Of a stretch of DNA of 64,000 nucleotides, positions 33,856 to 43,568 are shown one piece after another (positions within the stretch are counted from its first letter, which is position 1; every line of letters starts with the position of its first letter). The DNA comes from Lysobacterales bacterium (GTDB taxonomy: Bacteria; Pseudomonadota; Gammaproteobacteria; Xanthomonadales; Ahniellaceae), in NCBI GenBank assembly GCA_016182785.1, contig JACPFU010000027.1, positions 1-64,000 of the forward strand, read 5' to 3'. Below the pieces are notes generated by a model. The model did not search any database. It worked only from the letters and a program-made list of their open reading frames with translations, and had not been told where the DNA came from. Made by a program: the position numbers and the translations under genes.

Positions 33856-36800
33856 TCAGGCGCCGTTCGGCGGGTCGAGCACCTGGCGCAGCTTGCGCGC
33901 CAGTTCCAGGCGCCGGTAGGGCTTGCTGAGCAGGTGCAGGCCGGGGTCGAGGCGGCCCTGGTGCACGATCGCGTCTTCGGTGTAGCCGGAGGTGAACAGC
34001 ACCTTCAGCTGCGGCTGCTGCGCCCACGCCGCGTCGGCGAGCTGGCGCCCGTTCATGCCGCCCGGCATCACGATGTCGGTGAACAGCAGGTCGATCTCCG
34101 GATGCGCGCGCAGCAGCGCCAGCGCCTCGACGCCGTTGTTCGCCGACAGCGTGCGATAGCCCAGCTCGGCCAGCTGCGCGAGCAGGTGCGCACCGACCAG
34201 CGCGTCGTCCTCGACCACCAGCAGCAACTCGTTGCCGCGCGGCGCGCGCGCATCAACGCTGCCGTTTTCCAGCGCCGAGGCATTGGCGTGCGCGCGCGGG
34301 AAATACAGCTTGACCGAGGTGCCGTTGCCGGGCTCGCTGTAGATCTTGGCGTGACCGCCCGACTGCTTGACGAAGCCATAGACCATGGCGAGCCCGAGCC
34401 CGCTGCCACGGCCGACTTCCTTGGTGGTGAAGAACGGGTCGAAGGCGCGCGCCGCCACTTCCGCGCTCATGCCGCTGCCGGTGTCGCTGACCGAGACCAT
34501 CACGTACTCCCCGGCGCGCACCTCGGCGTGCGCGGCGGCGTAGGCGTCGTCGAGCGTCACGTTCGCGGTCTCGATCGTGAGGCAGCCGTTCTCGCTCATC
34601 GCGTCGCGTGCGTTGATCGCGAGATTGAGCAGGGTGTTCTCGAGCTGTCCGGGATCGACCTCGACCGTCCACAACCCGCCGCCGCGCACCAGTTCCAGAC
34701 GGATGTGCGCCGGCAATGTGCGGCGCAGCAGCGCATCCATGCCGCCGACCAGGCGGTTCAGGTCCAGCGGCTTCGGTTGCAGCGGCTGGCGCCTAGCGAA
34801 CGCGAGCAGGCGCCGGGTCAGCTCGGCGCCGCGCTCGGCCGCGGTCGCGGTCATTTCCGCGAGCGTGCGCAAACGCGGCGCCGTGCCGAGCTGTTCGCTG
34901 AGCAGTTCGGCATTGCCGAGGATCACCGTGAGCAGGTTGTTGAAGTCGTGCGCGATGCCGCCGGTGAGCTGGCCCACCGCCTCCAGCTTCTGCGCCTGGC
35001 GCAGGCCCTCGGCGAGCTGGCGCTGTTCGGTCACGTCGATCATGCTGCCGAGCATGCGCAGCGGCTTGCCGGCTTCGTTGCGAATCACCGAACCGCGGTC
35101 GATCACCACGCGCTCGCTGCCGTCGGCATGCAGCAGGCGGTACTCGGCGTTCCAGTGCGTGCCGTCGCCGTCGATCACCTGCTGCAGCCCGTCGAGGACG
35201 CGGGCGCGGTCGTCGTCGTGGATGCGCGCCGACCACCAGTTCACGTCGAAGCCGCCGCCGCTCGGGTCGTAGCCGAACTTGCGCTTGAGCACGTCGTTCC
35301 ACCAGATGCGGCCGCTGACCATGTCCCAGTCCCAGACCACGTCGTCGGTGACCTCGGCGACGCGGCGGAAGCGCTCCTCGCTGACGCGCAGGCGCTCGGC
35401 GCGCTCGCGCTCGGCGCTGATGTCGCGCAGGTACACCGCGGCGCCGTCGTGCAGCGGATGCACGTTGATCTCGAACCAGCGCTGGGTCGGCGCGAAGAAC
35501 TGCTCGAAGCGCACCATCTCGCGATGGTTCAGCGCGTACTCGTGTTCGCTGCGGAAGCGCGCATCGGCGGTTTCCGGGATCGCCTCCCACAAGGTGCGCC
35601 CGAGCAGTTCGGCGCGATTGCGACCGAGCATGCGCGCGCCCTCGTCGTTGACGAAGGTGAAGCGCCAGTCGCGGTCGAAGGTCAGGAAGCCGTCGCGCAT
35701 GCCGAGCAGGGTCTCCTCCAGTCGTCGCGCCAGCCGCTCGGAACGAACGCGCGCCTCGACCAGTTCGCTGATGTCCTGGAACGCGCCCTGCACCGCATGG
35801 ATACGGCCGTCGCGATCGCGCTCGGCGGTGCCGGTCGCGCGCACCCACAGCCGCCGCCCGCGCGCGGTGTCGAGCTGCAGCACTTCGTCGTAGGCGGTGC
35901 CGTCGGCGATGCAGGCGCGGAACGCGGCTTCGAGCCGGGCGCGGCTTTCCGGCAGGTAGTAGTCGAGCGCCTTCTGCACCGTCGGCACGATGTCGGGTGG
36001 CTCGTCGAGCAGCGCCGCGATCTCCGGGCTCCAGCTCACCCGCTCCGGGTTCAGGTCCACGCGCCAGCCGCCGAGCTTGGCGATGCGCCCGGCGGTCTGC
36101 AGCAGCTGCATCGCCTGCGTCAGCCTGGCATCGGCCTCGACCTGCGCGGTCACGTCCTGGACGACGCCGGTCAGCACGCGCTGGTCGCCGCTGCCGGTGA
36201 TCTCGGCGATGCCGCGCACATGCACGATGCCACCGTCGTCGCGGATGGCGCGATGGCGGAACTCGAAGTAGCGGTCGCCAAGGTCGAGGAAGGCCATGAA
36301 TCGGGCCAGCTCGGCATCACGTTCGTCCGGGTGCACGCGCGCCACGTACTCGGCGAAGGTGCGGCCGAAGCGCGCCGGCGTGGTGCCGTAGATCGCGTAG
36401 ATGTTGTCGGTCCACACCAGCATCATGGTGTCGAGCGCAAGCCGCCACACGCCGATGCCGAGCAGGCGCTGGGCGGTGCGCAGGTTGGCGTCCTGCTCGC
36501 GCAAGCGTTCGTTCGCTTCCTGCAGTTCGCGTGCGCGCAGCAGCATGTCGATGGTCAGCGGCTGCGCGCGTTCCTGCGCCGGCTGCTGCATGCGCGCGAG
36601 CTCGCCGTTGCGCACCAGCTCGGTCACGTCCTCGACGCGCAGGATGATGCGCACGACGTCGCCATCGCTGTGCTTGACCGGGCTCAGCACCGTGCTCCAC
36701 CAGCGCTCCTCGAAGCCGCCGCCATGTTCCGCCGGGCGCGGGATCGGATAGCGGACCTCGCCGATCACCTCGGTCATGCCGTCGCGGCAGACGTTCTGCA

Positions 36801-37443
36801 GCGCGCTGCGCACCTGCTTCATGCCATCGGCACCGGGAGCGTCGGGGAAGATCTCGAACAGCGGGTGCCCCTGGATCGCCTCGCGGCGCGTGCGCGTGGC
36901 GACCAGGAAGGCGTCGCTGGCGGCGACGATCCGAAACGGCTCGGGCGCGACCACCACGTACTTGCCCGGCGCCGACTCGAACAGGCTGCGAAACAGCGCG
37001 GCCGCGGCTTCGGCTTGCTCGCGCCAGCGGCGTTCGCGTGCCAGCAGTTCCTCGCGTCCGGCTTCGAGTTCGAGCAGGCGGCTGACATCGCGCAGGGTCG
37101 CGAGCACCGCCGGCACGCCGCGGAAATCGACGGTATGCCAGCGCACGTCCACCTTCATGATCTCGCCATCACGCCGCCGCAGCCGCCACACGCCGCCTTC
37201 GTAGTAGCCGGACTCGACCGTGCGCAGCGCCGAGCGCAGCGCCGGCACGTCCTCGTCCGGCCGCAGCTCGGAGATCTGCATCGCCAGCAGCTGCTCGCGG
37301 TCGTAGCCGAACGCGATCACCGCCTGCTCGTTGACTTCGAGGATGCGCAGCGTGGCGCGGTCGAACACCCACATCGGGTCCGGATGGTGGGCAAACACTT
37401 CCGGGTCGGCCAGCAGTTGGGCCCAGCTCGGGGTCGCGTTCAA
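33856..37443 (-). CDS. Soluble hybrid histidine kinase with six PAS domains and a C-terminal receiver
   Basis: This 1195-residue protein has no membrane helices. Six PAS-like sensor domains fill about residues 10-815. The HisKA site His832 lies in [11 protein letters not shown], followed by an HATPase domain ([26 protein letters not shown]) and a receiver with phosphoacceptor Asp1123 in [11 protein letters not shown] and LSKPY. It starts at TTG (37443) after GGAG about eight bases upstream, overlapping the previous stop by four bases (TTGA); a longer frame upstream lies inside that gene. It is the last gene of a six-gene operon and can autophosphorylate and relay to its own receiver. Confidence 0.9.
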   Translation of the reverse strand: MNATPSWAQLLADPEVFAHHPDPMWVFDRATLRILEVNEQAVIAFGYDREQLLAMQISELRPDEDVPALRSALRTVESGYYEGGVWRLRRRDGEIMKVDVRWHTVDFRGVPAVLATLRDVSRLLELEAGREELLARERRWREQAEAAAALFRSLFESAPGKYVVVAPEPFRIVAASDAFLVATRTRREAIQGHPLFEIFPDAPGADGMKQVRSALQNVCRDGMTEVIGEVRYPIPRPAEHGGGFEERWWSTVLSPVKHSDGDVVRIILRVEDVTELVRNGELARMQQPAQERAQPLTIDMLLRARELQEANERLREQDANLRTAQRLLGIGVWRLALDTMMLVWTDNIYAIYGTTPARFGRTFAEYVARVHPDERDAELARFMAFLDLGDRYFEFRHRAIRDDGGIVHVRGIAEITGSGDQRVLTGVVQDVTAQVEADARLTQAMQLLQTAGRIAKLGGWRVDLNPERVSWSPEIAALLDEPPDIVPTVQKALDYYLPESRARLEAAFRACIADGTAYDEVLQLDTARGRRLWVRATGTAERDRDGRIHAVQGAFQDISELVEARVRSERLARRLEETLLGMRDGFLTFDRDWRFTFVNDEGARMLGRNRAELLGRTLWEAIPETADARFRSEHEYALNHREMVRFEQFFAPTQRWFEINVHPLHDGAAVYLRDISAERERAERLRVSEERFRRVAEVTDDVVWDWDMVSGRIWWNDVLKRKFGYDPSGGGFDVNWWSARIHDDDRARVLDGLQQVIDGDGTHWNAEYRLLHADGSERVVIDRGSVIRNEAGKPLRMLGSMIDVTEQRQLAEGLRQAQKLEAVGQLTGGIAHDFNNLLTVILGNAELLSEQLGTAPRLRTLAEMTATAAERGAELTRRLLAFARRQPLQPKPLDLNRLVGGMDALLRRTLPAHIRLELVRGGGLWTVEVDPGQLENTLLNLAINARDAMSENGCLTIETANVTLDDAYAAAHAEVRAGEYVMVSVSDTGSGMSAEVAARAFDPFFTTKEVGRGSGLGLAMVYGFVKQSGGHAKIYSEPGNGTSVKLYFPRAHANASALENGSVDARAPRGNELLLVVEDDALVGAHLLAQLAELGYRTLSANNGVEALALLRAHPEIDLLFTDIVMPGGMNGRQLADAAWAQQPQLKVLFTSGYTEDAIVHQGRLDPGLHLLSKPYRRLELARKLRQVLDPPNGA

Positions 37444-38996
37444 GTTCTCGTCTCCTGCAGTGCTGCCGGGTCTGCGGCGTCCGCTGCCGCGTCTTCGGCG
37501 CCCACGCACGGCAGACGCAACTGGATGCGGGTGCCGCCTGGCGCGCTCAGGACCCGCAGCGTACCGCCACACAGCCGTGCGAACCCGTCGGCCAGGCTCA
37601 GGCCGAGCCCGGTGGCGCCGTCGCGGGTGCTGAAGAACGGCTCGCAGGCGCGACGCGCGGTCTCCGCGTCCATGCCCGGGCCGTCGTCGGCGACTTCGAG
37701 CTGCAGCCACGACTGCCCATCGGCGTCGGTTTCGGCCACGCTGCCGATGCGCACGCGGCCGTGTGCAACGCCCGCCATCGCCGCGAAGGCGTTGTCGAGC
37801 AGCGCGCCGATGCATTCCTCGAAGCTCGCGCGCTGCATGCGCACGCGCTGCCTGCCGGCCTGCAGCCCGAGTTCGATGCGTTCGCGCTGCGCGGCCTCGC
37901 GCTGTTCGGCGATCGCGCGCAGTTCGGCATCGACCGCGACCGGCATCATTTCCTGCAGCGAGATGCCGGCGTAGGCCATCAGCCGCCGCGTCAGCGTCGC
38001 GGCCTGTTCGGTCGCCTGCAGGCCGAGCCGCGCCGCGCCGTGCAGCGGCGAGTCCTGGGCGAGCGCATGCGCGAGCAGCTCGCCATTGCCGAGCGCGACC
38101 ACCATCAGGTTGTTCAGGTGTTGCGCGAGCCCGGCGCTGAGGTCGTGGATGGCGCGGTGGCGATCGAGTTCGCGCTGCTGCTGCTCGGCCTGTTCGCGCG
38201 GCGCCAGGTCCTCGGCCATGCCGACGAAGCCGGGCGTGGCCGACGCGGTCGCGGCCAGTGGCAGCAGGCGCAGGTGCAGATGGCGGCGCACGCCATCGCC
38301 GCCGCGGAAATGCGCACGCAGCTCGAGCGGCTGCGGCTCCTGCTGCAGGCGTTGCCACTGGCGCCGGCGCGCGGCGTGCTCGTCGGCGTCGATGTGCGCA
38401 AACCAGGGCTGATGCTCCGGCGCCCCGCACAACTCGGTGAAGCGCGCGTTGGCCTGCAGCACGCGGCCTTCGCCATCGACCTGGAACACGCCGACCGGCA
38501 GTGCCTGGTACAGCACCTGCAACTGCTGGTGGGTGCGCTCCAGCCGCGCATGCAGCTTGATCTGGCGGCGCTCGCTGGCGGCGAGCTCGTTGGTCAGCCG
38601 GCTCAGTTCCTCCAGCGCGCGGTCATCGGGGGCGGCGCTCGCGACCACGCGCGCTGCCGCCGTGGCCGGCAGCTGCGCTGCGGCGAGTCCGGCGAGCGCG
38701 GCCAGCGCAGCACGACTGCTGCCGATGCACAGCACCGGTTCGCGGCCGCTGCCGAATGCGGCGAAGTGCAGGGTGCGCGGGCCGCTGCCGGTGTCGGCGT
38801 TGATCGCCCAGTCGAACGCGGGCTCGCCGTCGTGCGCCGCGGCCAGGAAGCGCCGGTACTTGTCGATCTCCTCGGGCAGCAGCAGTGCCTCGACGCTGCC
38901 GCCGGCTTCGAGCCCGAGCACGAGCCCGTCGCAGACCACTTTGGCGATGTGGCCGTCCGCGCCGAGCAGCAGCACCGTGCCGGTGGTCTCAGGCAT
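37440..38996 (-). CDS. Atypical PAS histidine kinase with altered phosphorylation-site neighbour
   Basis: This 518-residue soluble protein begins with a region of unclear fold (about residues 1-165). A coiled-coil and PAS domain follow (ALPVGVFQVDGEGRVLQANARFTEL, about 180-300). The kinase core has His293 in GLAQHLNNL, where most relatives have HDFNN, so the acidic neighbour of the phospho-histidine is Leu here. The ATPase lobe is intact (LLDNAFAAM, DDGPGM, GATGLGLSL). It could be a phosphotransferase or kinase with unusual chemistry. It overlaps the B12-sensor gene by eight bases and the hybrid kinase gene by four. Confidence 0.85.
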   Translation of the reverse strand: MPETTGTVLLLGADGHIAKVVCDGLVLGLEAGGSVEALLLPEEIDKYRRFLAAAHDGEPAFDWAINADTGSGPRTLHFAAFGSGREPVLCIGSSRAALAALAGLAAAQLPATAAARVVASAAPDDRALEELSRLTNELAASERRQIKLHARLERTHQQLQVLYQALPVGVFQVDGEGRVLQANARFTELCGAPEHQPWFAHIDADEHAARRRQWQRLQQEPQPLELRAHFRGGDGVRRHLHLRLLPLAATASATPGFVGMAEDLAPREQAEQQQRELDRHRAIHDLSAGLAQHLNNLMVVALGNGELLAHALAQDSPLHGAARLGLQATEQAATLTRRLMAYAGISLQEMMPVAVDAELRAIAEQREAAQRERIELGLQAGRQRVRMQRASFEECIGALLDNAFAAMAGVAHGRVRIGSVAETDADGQSWLQLEVADDGPGMDAETARRACEPFFSTRDGATGLGLSLADGFARLCGGTLRVLSAPGGTRIQLRLPCVGAEDAAADAADPAALQETRT

Positions 38997-40062
38997 GGCC
39001 CGCTCCGCGCGACGCGAGCCGGGTTGCGGCGTCGATCGCGGCGTCGGCATCGTTCGCGACCGCATCGGCGCCGATGCTGCGCCACAGCGTGGGTTCGATC
39101 TGGAACGGGCGGCCGCCGACCAGCACCGGCACCTGCGCCAGTTCCGGGCGCGCGCGCAATTGCCGGATCAGGTCGGCGACGGCGCCGAGGTGGAAGGTCA
39201 TCGTCGCCGACAGCGCGATCAGCTGCGGTGGCTCGGCCGCGAGCGAGCGCAGCAGATCGGCGCGCGGGGTGTTGGCGCCGAGGTAGTCGCAGTCGAAGCC
39301 GCCGAGTTCGAGGAAGTCGGCGACCATGCGCAGCCCGAGTTCGTGCAGGTCGCCCTCGACGCAGCAGCACACCGCGCGCGGACCGCTCGCGGCATGCACC
39401 GCGAACTGCGGCAGGAAGCGGTTCATCAGCGCCATCGTCGCCGCGGTCGCGAAATGCTCGTCGGCGACACTGATCCGGTTCAGCTGCCACAGCCGCCCGA
39501 TCTCGCGCTGCGAGCGCTGGAACACGTCCAGGTACAGCCGTTGCAGCGGCACGCCGTCGCGCAGCACCGCGGCCTCGACCAGTTCGGCGGCGGCGTGGCG
39601 TTCGCGCAGCAGCAGCAGGTCGAGGTACTGGCGCGCGAGCTGGTCCAGCGGCGCGTCGCCTGCGAGGAACGACGCGGGCGCCGCCAGCGCCTTCGGCAAC
39701 TGCTCCAGCGCGGCCTCGATCGACGCCGTCATCGCGATGCCGGGGGCGCCCGGGAACTGCTCGCGGATCGCCCATCGCAGCAGGCGCAGGGTTTCGGCGA
39801 AGTCGGCGACGTGTACGCCGTAGGCGGCGAGCATCGAACGCGCCCAGGCGATGTAGTCGGTGAACAGCGCCGGCGCGGCATGCGCCACCGCTTCGGCGAG
39901 GAAGGCGAGGTGGTGGCCGCTGTCGCGCTGGTACAGGGCGCGGCCGCGCTCGCCGTAACGCGCCGCAAGTTCCGGATGGCGCGCGTAGTCCTCGGTCATC
40001 ACCCGGTCGACGATCGCGGTCTTGGCTGCGAGCAGGTCGGTGGCGAGTGCCGCGGCGTCCAT
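38989..40062 (-). CDS. B12-binding sensor protein with CarH/LitR-type photoreceptor signature
   Basis: This 357-residue protein has an N-terminal helical domain of unknown type (about 1-130). A four-helix B12-capping bundle follows with W-x9-EH (Trp192, Glu202, His203), then a Rossmann cobalamin domain with the DxHxxG motif (Asp238, His240, Gly243). W-x9-EH is the signature of adenosylcobalamin light sensors such as CarH. Unlike CarH, the residue after Trp192 is Gln, not the His that ligates cobalt after light exposure. There is no DNA-binding domain, so output should pass to the kinases beside it. It overlaps the next kinase gene by eight bases. B12-dependent sensing of something other than light remains possible. 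Confidence 0.87.
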   Translation of the reverse strand: MDAAALATDLLAAKTAIVDRVMTEDYARHPELAARYGERGRALYQRDSGHHLAFLAEAVAHAAPALFTDYIAWARSMLAAYGVHVADFAETLRLLRWAIREQFPGAPGIAMTASIEAALEQLPKALAAPASFLAGDAPLDQLARQYLDLLLLRERHAAAELVEAAVLRDGVPLQRLYLDVFQRSQREIGRLWQLNRISVADEHFATAATMALMNRFLPQFAVHAASGPRAVCCCVEGDLHELGLRMVADFLELGGFDCDYLGANTPRADLLRSLAAEPPQLIALSATMTFHLGAVADLIRQLRARPELAQVPVLVGGRPFQIEPTLWRSIGADAVANDADAAIDAATRLASRGAGHA

Positions 40063-40087
40063 CGGCGGGGCTCCTTGGGGTTGCGGT

Positions 40088-40480
40088 TCAGCCGCTCTTT
40101 TGCGGCGGGGGCTTGCCCAGGGCGGCGCTGACCTTCTGCGCCAGGTCCTGGAAGCCATAGGGCTTCTGCAGCATCGGCAGTTCGTGCTCGCCGCCGCGCA
40201 GGGTGCTGCGGTCGAAATAGCCGGAGGTGAGCAGCACCGGCAGCTTCGGGCGCAACTGCCGTGCCTGCTCGACCAGATCGCGGCCGCTGATGCCGCCTGG
40301 CATCACCACGTCGGTGAACAGCAGGTCGATCGCTGCGTCCTCGCGTAACGCTTCCAGCGCCTCGGCGCCGTTGCGCACCGTGATCACGGTGTAGCCGAGC
40401 CCCTGCAGCTGTGCATTCACGTGTTCCCGTACCAGGTCGTTGTCCTCGACCAGCAGAATCTTCGCGCCCGTTTCGCCCAT
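40088..40480 (-). CDS. Single-domain response regulator
   Basis: This 130-residue protein is a receiver domain with acidic pocket VEDND (about residues 11-15), phosphoacceptor Asp57 in LLFTDVVMPGG, conserved Thr/Ser in LLTSGY and Lys106 in LQKPYG. It has no output domain. Its sequence resembles the receiver of the hybrid kinase downstream (TDIVMPGG and TSGY), so it is probably a phosphorelay shuttle. It lies 25 bases upstream of the B12-sensor gene. Confidence 0.92.
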   Translation of the reverse strand: MGETGAKILLVEDNDLVREHVNAQLQGLGYTVITVRNGAEALEALREDAAIDLLFTDVVMPGGISGRDLVEQARQLRPKLPVLLTSGYFDRSTLRGGEHELPMLQKPYGFQDLAQKVSAALGKPPPQKSG

Positions 40481-40524
40481 CGTCGCTTCCCTCGCCGAAC
40501 CCGCGCCTGCGGTGTGGCGCGAGC

Positions 40525-41004
40525 TTACTGCGCAGTCAGGAGCACCGCGCCCGGCGCCTGCAAACCAACGTGAAGCGGCGCCTGCGCCGGAGCTTGCAGC
40601 CGCGCCGCCAGTTGCCCGCGGCGCCAGCCGACCAGGCGCGCGATCGCAGCCTTGAGCGCGGCCTCGTCCCATGGTTTGGACATCATCTCGACCGGTCCGA
40701 TGCCCTTCACCGCGTCGATCTTCTCCAGCGCCCGCGCGTGTGCGGTCAGCAGCAGCCGCGCCGCGTGCGAATGCATGGCGTTGAGCCGGCGCATGAAGGC
40801 GACGCCGTGCATGCGCGGCATCAGGTAATCGACCACGATCAGGTCGAACTCGCAGGCGGCGGCGCGTGCCAGCGCGTCTTCCGGTTCGGAGTGGCATTCG
40901 ACCTCGACCTCGCCGCCGAGCAGTTCGCGCGGCATGAAGTGGATCAGCCGCCCGAGCGCGCGCAGCACGTTGATGTCGTCGTCGACCAGCAGGATGCGGG
41001 GCAT
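40525..41004 (-). CDS. Response regulator with short C-terminal extension
   Basis: This 159-residue protein is a receiver with VDDD near the N-terminus, Asp59 in LIVVDYLMPRMHG, LLTAHA, and MMSKPWDEAALKAAI. The roughly 30-residue tail (RLQAPAQAPLHVGLQAPG) has no recognised output fold. The FDLIVVDYLMPRM and KPW features resemble receivers of RpfG type, but the HD-GYP domain is absent. It follows the first gene of the operon by 14 bases and may accept phosphate from the kinases. Confidence 0.9.
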   Translation of the reverse strand: MPRILLVDDDINVLRALGRLIHFMPRELLGGEVEVECHSEPEDALARAAACEFDLIVVDYLMPRMHGVAFMRRLNAMHSHAARLLLTAHARALEKIDAVKGIGPVEMMSKPWDEAALKAAIARLVGWRRGQLAARLQAPAQAPLHVGLQAPGAVLLTAQ

Positions 41005-41018
41005 GGGATTCTCCGGGT

Positions 41019-41195
41019 TCAGTGCTTGCGTGCGCGGGCCGGAACCACTGCCAGCGGCATTGTCTGCAGCGGGCTGTCGTGGTCGTGGCGCGCCTCGCGC
41101 GCGGCGGCGAGCGCGGCGTGGATCTGTTCGATCACGTGCGCGCAGACGCCGACGGTACGGATCGGAAGCAGCAGCACCTGGGTGATGGCGTCCAT
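41019..41195 (-). CDS. Small protein, first gene of the minus-strand signalling operon
   Basis: This 58-residue protein has an ATG at 41195 with AAGGAG about six bases upstream, an excellent ribosome binding site. Its N-terminal half is an amphipathic, hydrophobic helix (AITQVLLLPIRTVGVCAHVIEQIHA pattern) and the tail is basic and His-rich. A longer frame through the divergent gene is not real. It is probably a small helix-forming accessory or leader protein. No family is recognised. Confidence 0.6.
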   Translation of the reverse strand: MDAITQVLLLPIRTVGVCAHVIEQIHAALAAAREARHDHDSPLQTMPLAVVPARARKH

Positions 41196-41375
41196 GGCGA
41201 TCTCCTTGCGGATCCGGGCCGGCGCCGACGGCGCACGCCTCGCCCTGATCCTGGACCCCAGTCTAGGCACGCCCGGCACACGCCAAAATACGTGCGAATG
41301 CGTAGCTCCGGCGCGCGCCCGAAACCGCGAATTTCGCCTAGACTGGAACGCAACGCAGGCGAGGGCGAGGCAGTC
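41196..41375. promoter_or_regulatory. Divergent control region of the two signalling operons
   Basis: The 180-base gap must hold both promoters. Toward the plus-strand operon there is TAGACT at 41339-41344, a good -10 for this genome, but no TTGxxx box 17 bases before it, suggesting activator dependence. Just upstream lie GCGAATTTCGC (a palindrome related to the one at 30458) and TACGTGCGAATGCGTA, a symmetric element. Binding proteins are unknown. Confidence 0.5.
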
Positions 41376-43568
41376 TTGGAACAGTCCGCAACTTCCGCTT
41401 CGGGGAACGCCGGTGTGCTGCGCTCGCGTGCGCTGCGCATTCCGTTGGCGTATGCGCTGTTTGCAACGCTTTGGATCTGGGGCAGCGACCACCTGCTCGC
41501 GCTCCTGGTCAGCGACCCGGCGGCGCTGGTCCGGATCAGCGTCTACAAGGGCGTCGCCTTCGTGCTGGTGACCGCGGCGCTGCTGTGGGCGCTGACGCGC
41601 GCGACTTTTGGCTCGCTGGAGCGCGCGTTCTCGCGCCTGCAAGCGAGCGACCACGACCTGCGGGCGCGCGAGGGCGAGCTGTCCGGTGTGATCGAGGGCG
41701 CTGCCGACGCCATCCTCAGCTTCGACCGCGAGGGCCGCGTGCAGCTGTTCAATCCGGCCGCCGCGCGCATGTTTCGCTGCTCGCCGGAACGCGCGCTCGG
41801 GCGCCATGTCGAGGACTTCGTGCTGCAGTCGACGAAGGCGCTGCCCGGGGAAGTCGCGCGTGCGACCGCACGACGCGAAGGCGGCAGCCTGTTCCAGGTC
41901 GAGGCCTCGCTGGCCAGCGTCGAGAACGGCAAGGGCCGGCGCACCACGCTGATTCTGCGCGATGTCAGTGCGCGCATCGTGGAGGAGGAACGGCTGATCG
42001 CGATGCACGCACGTGCTGCCGCCGAGCGACGATTCTCCGACACGCTGATCGACAGCATGCCCGGCGTCGTCTACTGCTACGACGAGCGCGGCCACTTCCT
42101 GCGCTGGAACCGCAATTTCGAGCGCGCCAGCGGCTACAGCAACGAGCAGGTTGCCGCGATGCGGCCGCTCGACTTCTTCGCCGAAGTCGATCGCGAGGTC
42201 GTCGCCGAGCGCATTGCCGAGGTCTTCGTGAGCGGCGAGTCGGCGGTGGTCGCACCCTTGCGCGCGCAGGACGGCCGACTCACGCCCTACCTGTTCACCG
42301 GCCGCCGCGTGACCATCGAGGAACAGCCCTGTCTGGTCGGCGTCGGCATCGACATCTCCGAGCGGGTGGCGGCCGAGGAGGCGTTGCAACAGAGCGAACG
42401 GCGCCATCGCGACGTGCTCGACCGCATCATCGAGGGCTGCCAGATCTATGACCGCGAGTGGCGCTACCTGTACCTGAACCCGGCTGCCGAGATCCAGAAC
42501 CGCCGCCCCAACGCCGAGCTGCTCGGCAAGCGCGTGCCGGAGATGTGGCCGGGCATGGAGCAGACCCGATCGTTCGCACTGATGCAGCGTTGCATGGTCG
42601 AGCGCGAGGCGTTCCACGAGGAGGTGGAGTTCGTCTTCCCGGGTGGCGAGCGCGGCTGGTTCGAACTGAACGGCTACCCGGTGCCGGAGGGCATCGCGCT
42701 GTTTTCGGTCGAGATCACCTCGCGCAAGCGGGCAGAGGACGCGCTGCTCCAACTCAATCAGCAGCTCGAAGCCACCGTCGCCGAGCGCACCGCGCAACTG
42801 CAGGCAGCGTTGGCGCGGGCCGAGGCGGCGGACCGCATCAAGTCGGCGTTTCTGGCGACGATGTCGCACGAACTGCGCACGCCGCTGAACTCGATCATCG
42901 GGTTCACCGGCATCCTGTCGAAGGGCCTGGCCGGGCCGGTGAACGAGGAGCAGAGCCGCCAGCTCGGCATGGTGATGCGCAGCGCGCGCCATCTGCTCGA
43001 TCTGATCAACGACGTGCTCGACCTGTCCAAGATCGAGGCCGGGCAGTTGCTGATCCGCCGCGAACCGGTGGATGCGGTTGCCGCGGTGGCGCATGTGATG
43101 GAGTCGGTGCGGCCGCAGGCGGAGCACAAGCAATTGTCGTTGTCGCTGGAATGCCCACCGGCCCCGCCCGGACTGCTCGCCGATCGCCGACGACTGGAGC
43201 AGATCCTGCTGAACCTGCTCAGCAACGCGATCAAGTTCACCGACCACGGCAGTGTCACCCTGCTGGTGCGCGAGCAGCCGGACTGGGTGCCGCAGGATGC
43301 ACCGCATTCGGCACCGTGCGCGGCATTGCAGTTCTGCGTGCGTGACACCGGGGTGGGCATCCGCGGCGAGGACCTGCAGCAGCTGTTCCTGCCGTTTCGC
43401 CAGGTCGATGCCAGCCTCGCGCGCCAGCGCGAAGGGACCGGGCTTGGCCTCGTCATCTGCCGCCGGCTGGCGACGATGATGGGCGGCGAGATTCGCGTAC
43501 AGAGCCAGCCCGGCGTCGGCAGCGAATTCACCCTCACCCTGCCGCTGGCAGCCGCGGAGTCGCCATGA
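41376..43568 (+). CDS. Membrane-bound PAS histidine kinase
   Basis: This 730-residue protein has two transmembrane helices near residues 20-75 (PLAYALFATLWIWGSDHLLALL and YKGVAFVLVTAALLWAL). Three PAS-type domains follow, starting near residues 100, 225 and 350. Then a coiled coil leads to HisKA with His498 in TMSHELRTPLN, and an HATPase domain ends with GTGLGLVICRRLATMMGG. It is expected to autophosphorylate and pass phosphate to the receiver encoded next. The start is a TTG at 41376 behind GGGCGAGG; a long upstream extension of the frame overlaps the divergent operon and has no start signal. The stop overlaps the receiver gene by four bases. Confidence 0.9.
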   Translation: MEQSATSASGNAGVLRSRALRIPLAYALFATLWIWGSDHLLALLVSDPAALVRISVYKGVAFVLVTAALLWALTRATFGSLERAFSRLQASDHDLRAREGELSGVIEGAADAILSFDREGRVQLFNPAAARMFRCSPERALGRHVEDFVLQSTKALPGEVARATARREGGSLFQVEASLASVENGKGRRTTLILRDVSARIVEEERLIAMHARAAAERRFSDTLIDSMPGVVYCYDERGHFLRWNRNFERASGYSNEQVAAMRPLDFFAEVDREVVAERIAEVFVSGESAVVAPLRAQDGRLTPYLFTGRRVTIEEQPCLVGVGIDISERVAAEEALQQSERRHRDVLDRIIEGCQIYDREWRYLYLNPAAEIQNRRPNAELLGKRVPEMWPGMEQTRSFALMQRCMVEREAFHEEVEFVFPGGERGWFELNGYPVPEGIALFSVEITSRKRAEDALLQLNQQLEATVAERTAQLQAALARAEAADRIKSAFLATMSHELRTPLNSIIGFTGILSKGLAGPVNEEQSRQLGMVMRSARHLLDLINDVLDLSKIEAGQLLIRREPVDAVAAVAHVMESVRPQAEHKQLSLSLECPPAPPGLLADRRRLEQILLNLLSNAIKFTDHGSVTLLVREQPDWVPQDAPHSAPCAALQFCVRDTGVGIRGEDLQQLFLPFRQVDASLARQREGTGLGLVICRRLATMMGGEIRVQSQPGVGSEFTLTLPLAAAESP

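Noticed and set aside
33934-37974. 1346-codon plus-strand frame
   Set aside because: Antisense to the hybrid kinase; no domain and atypical composition.
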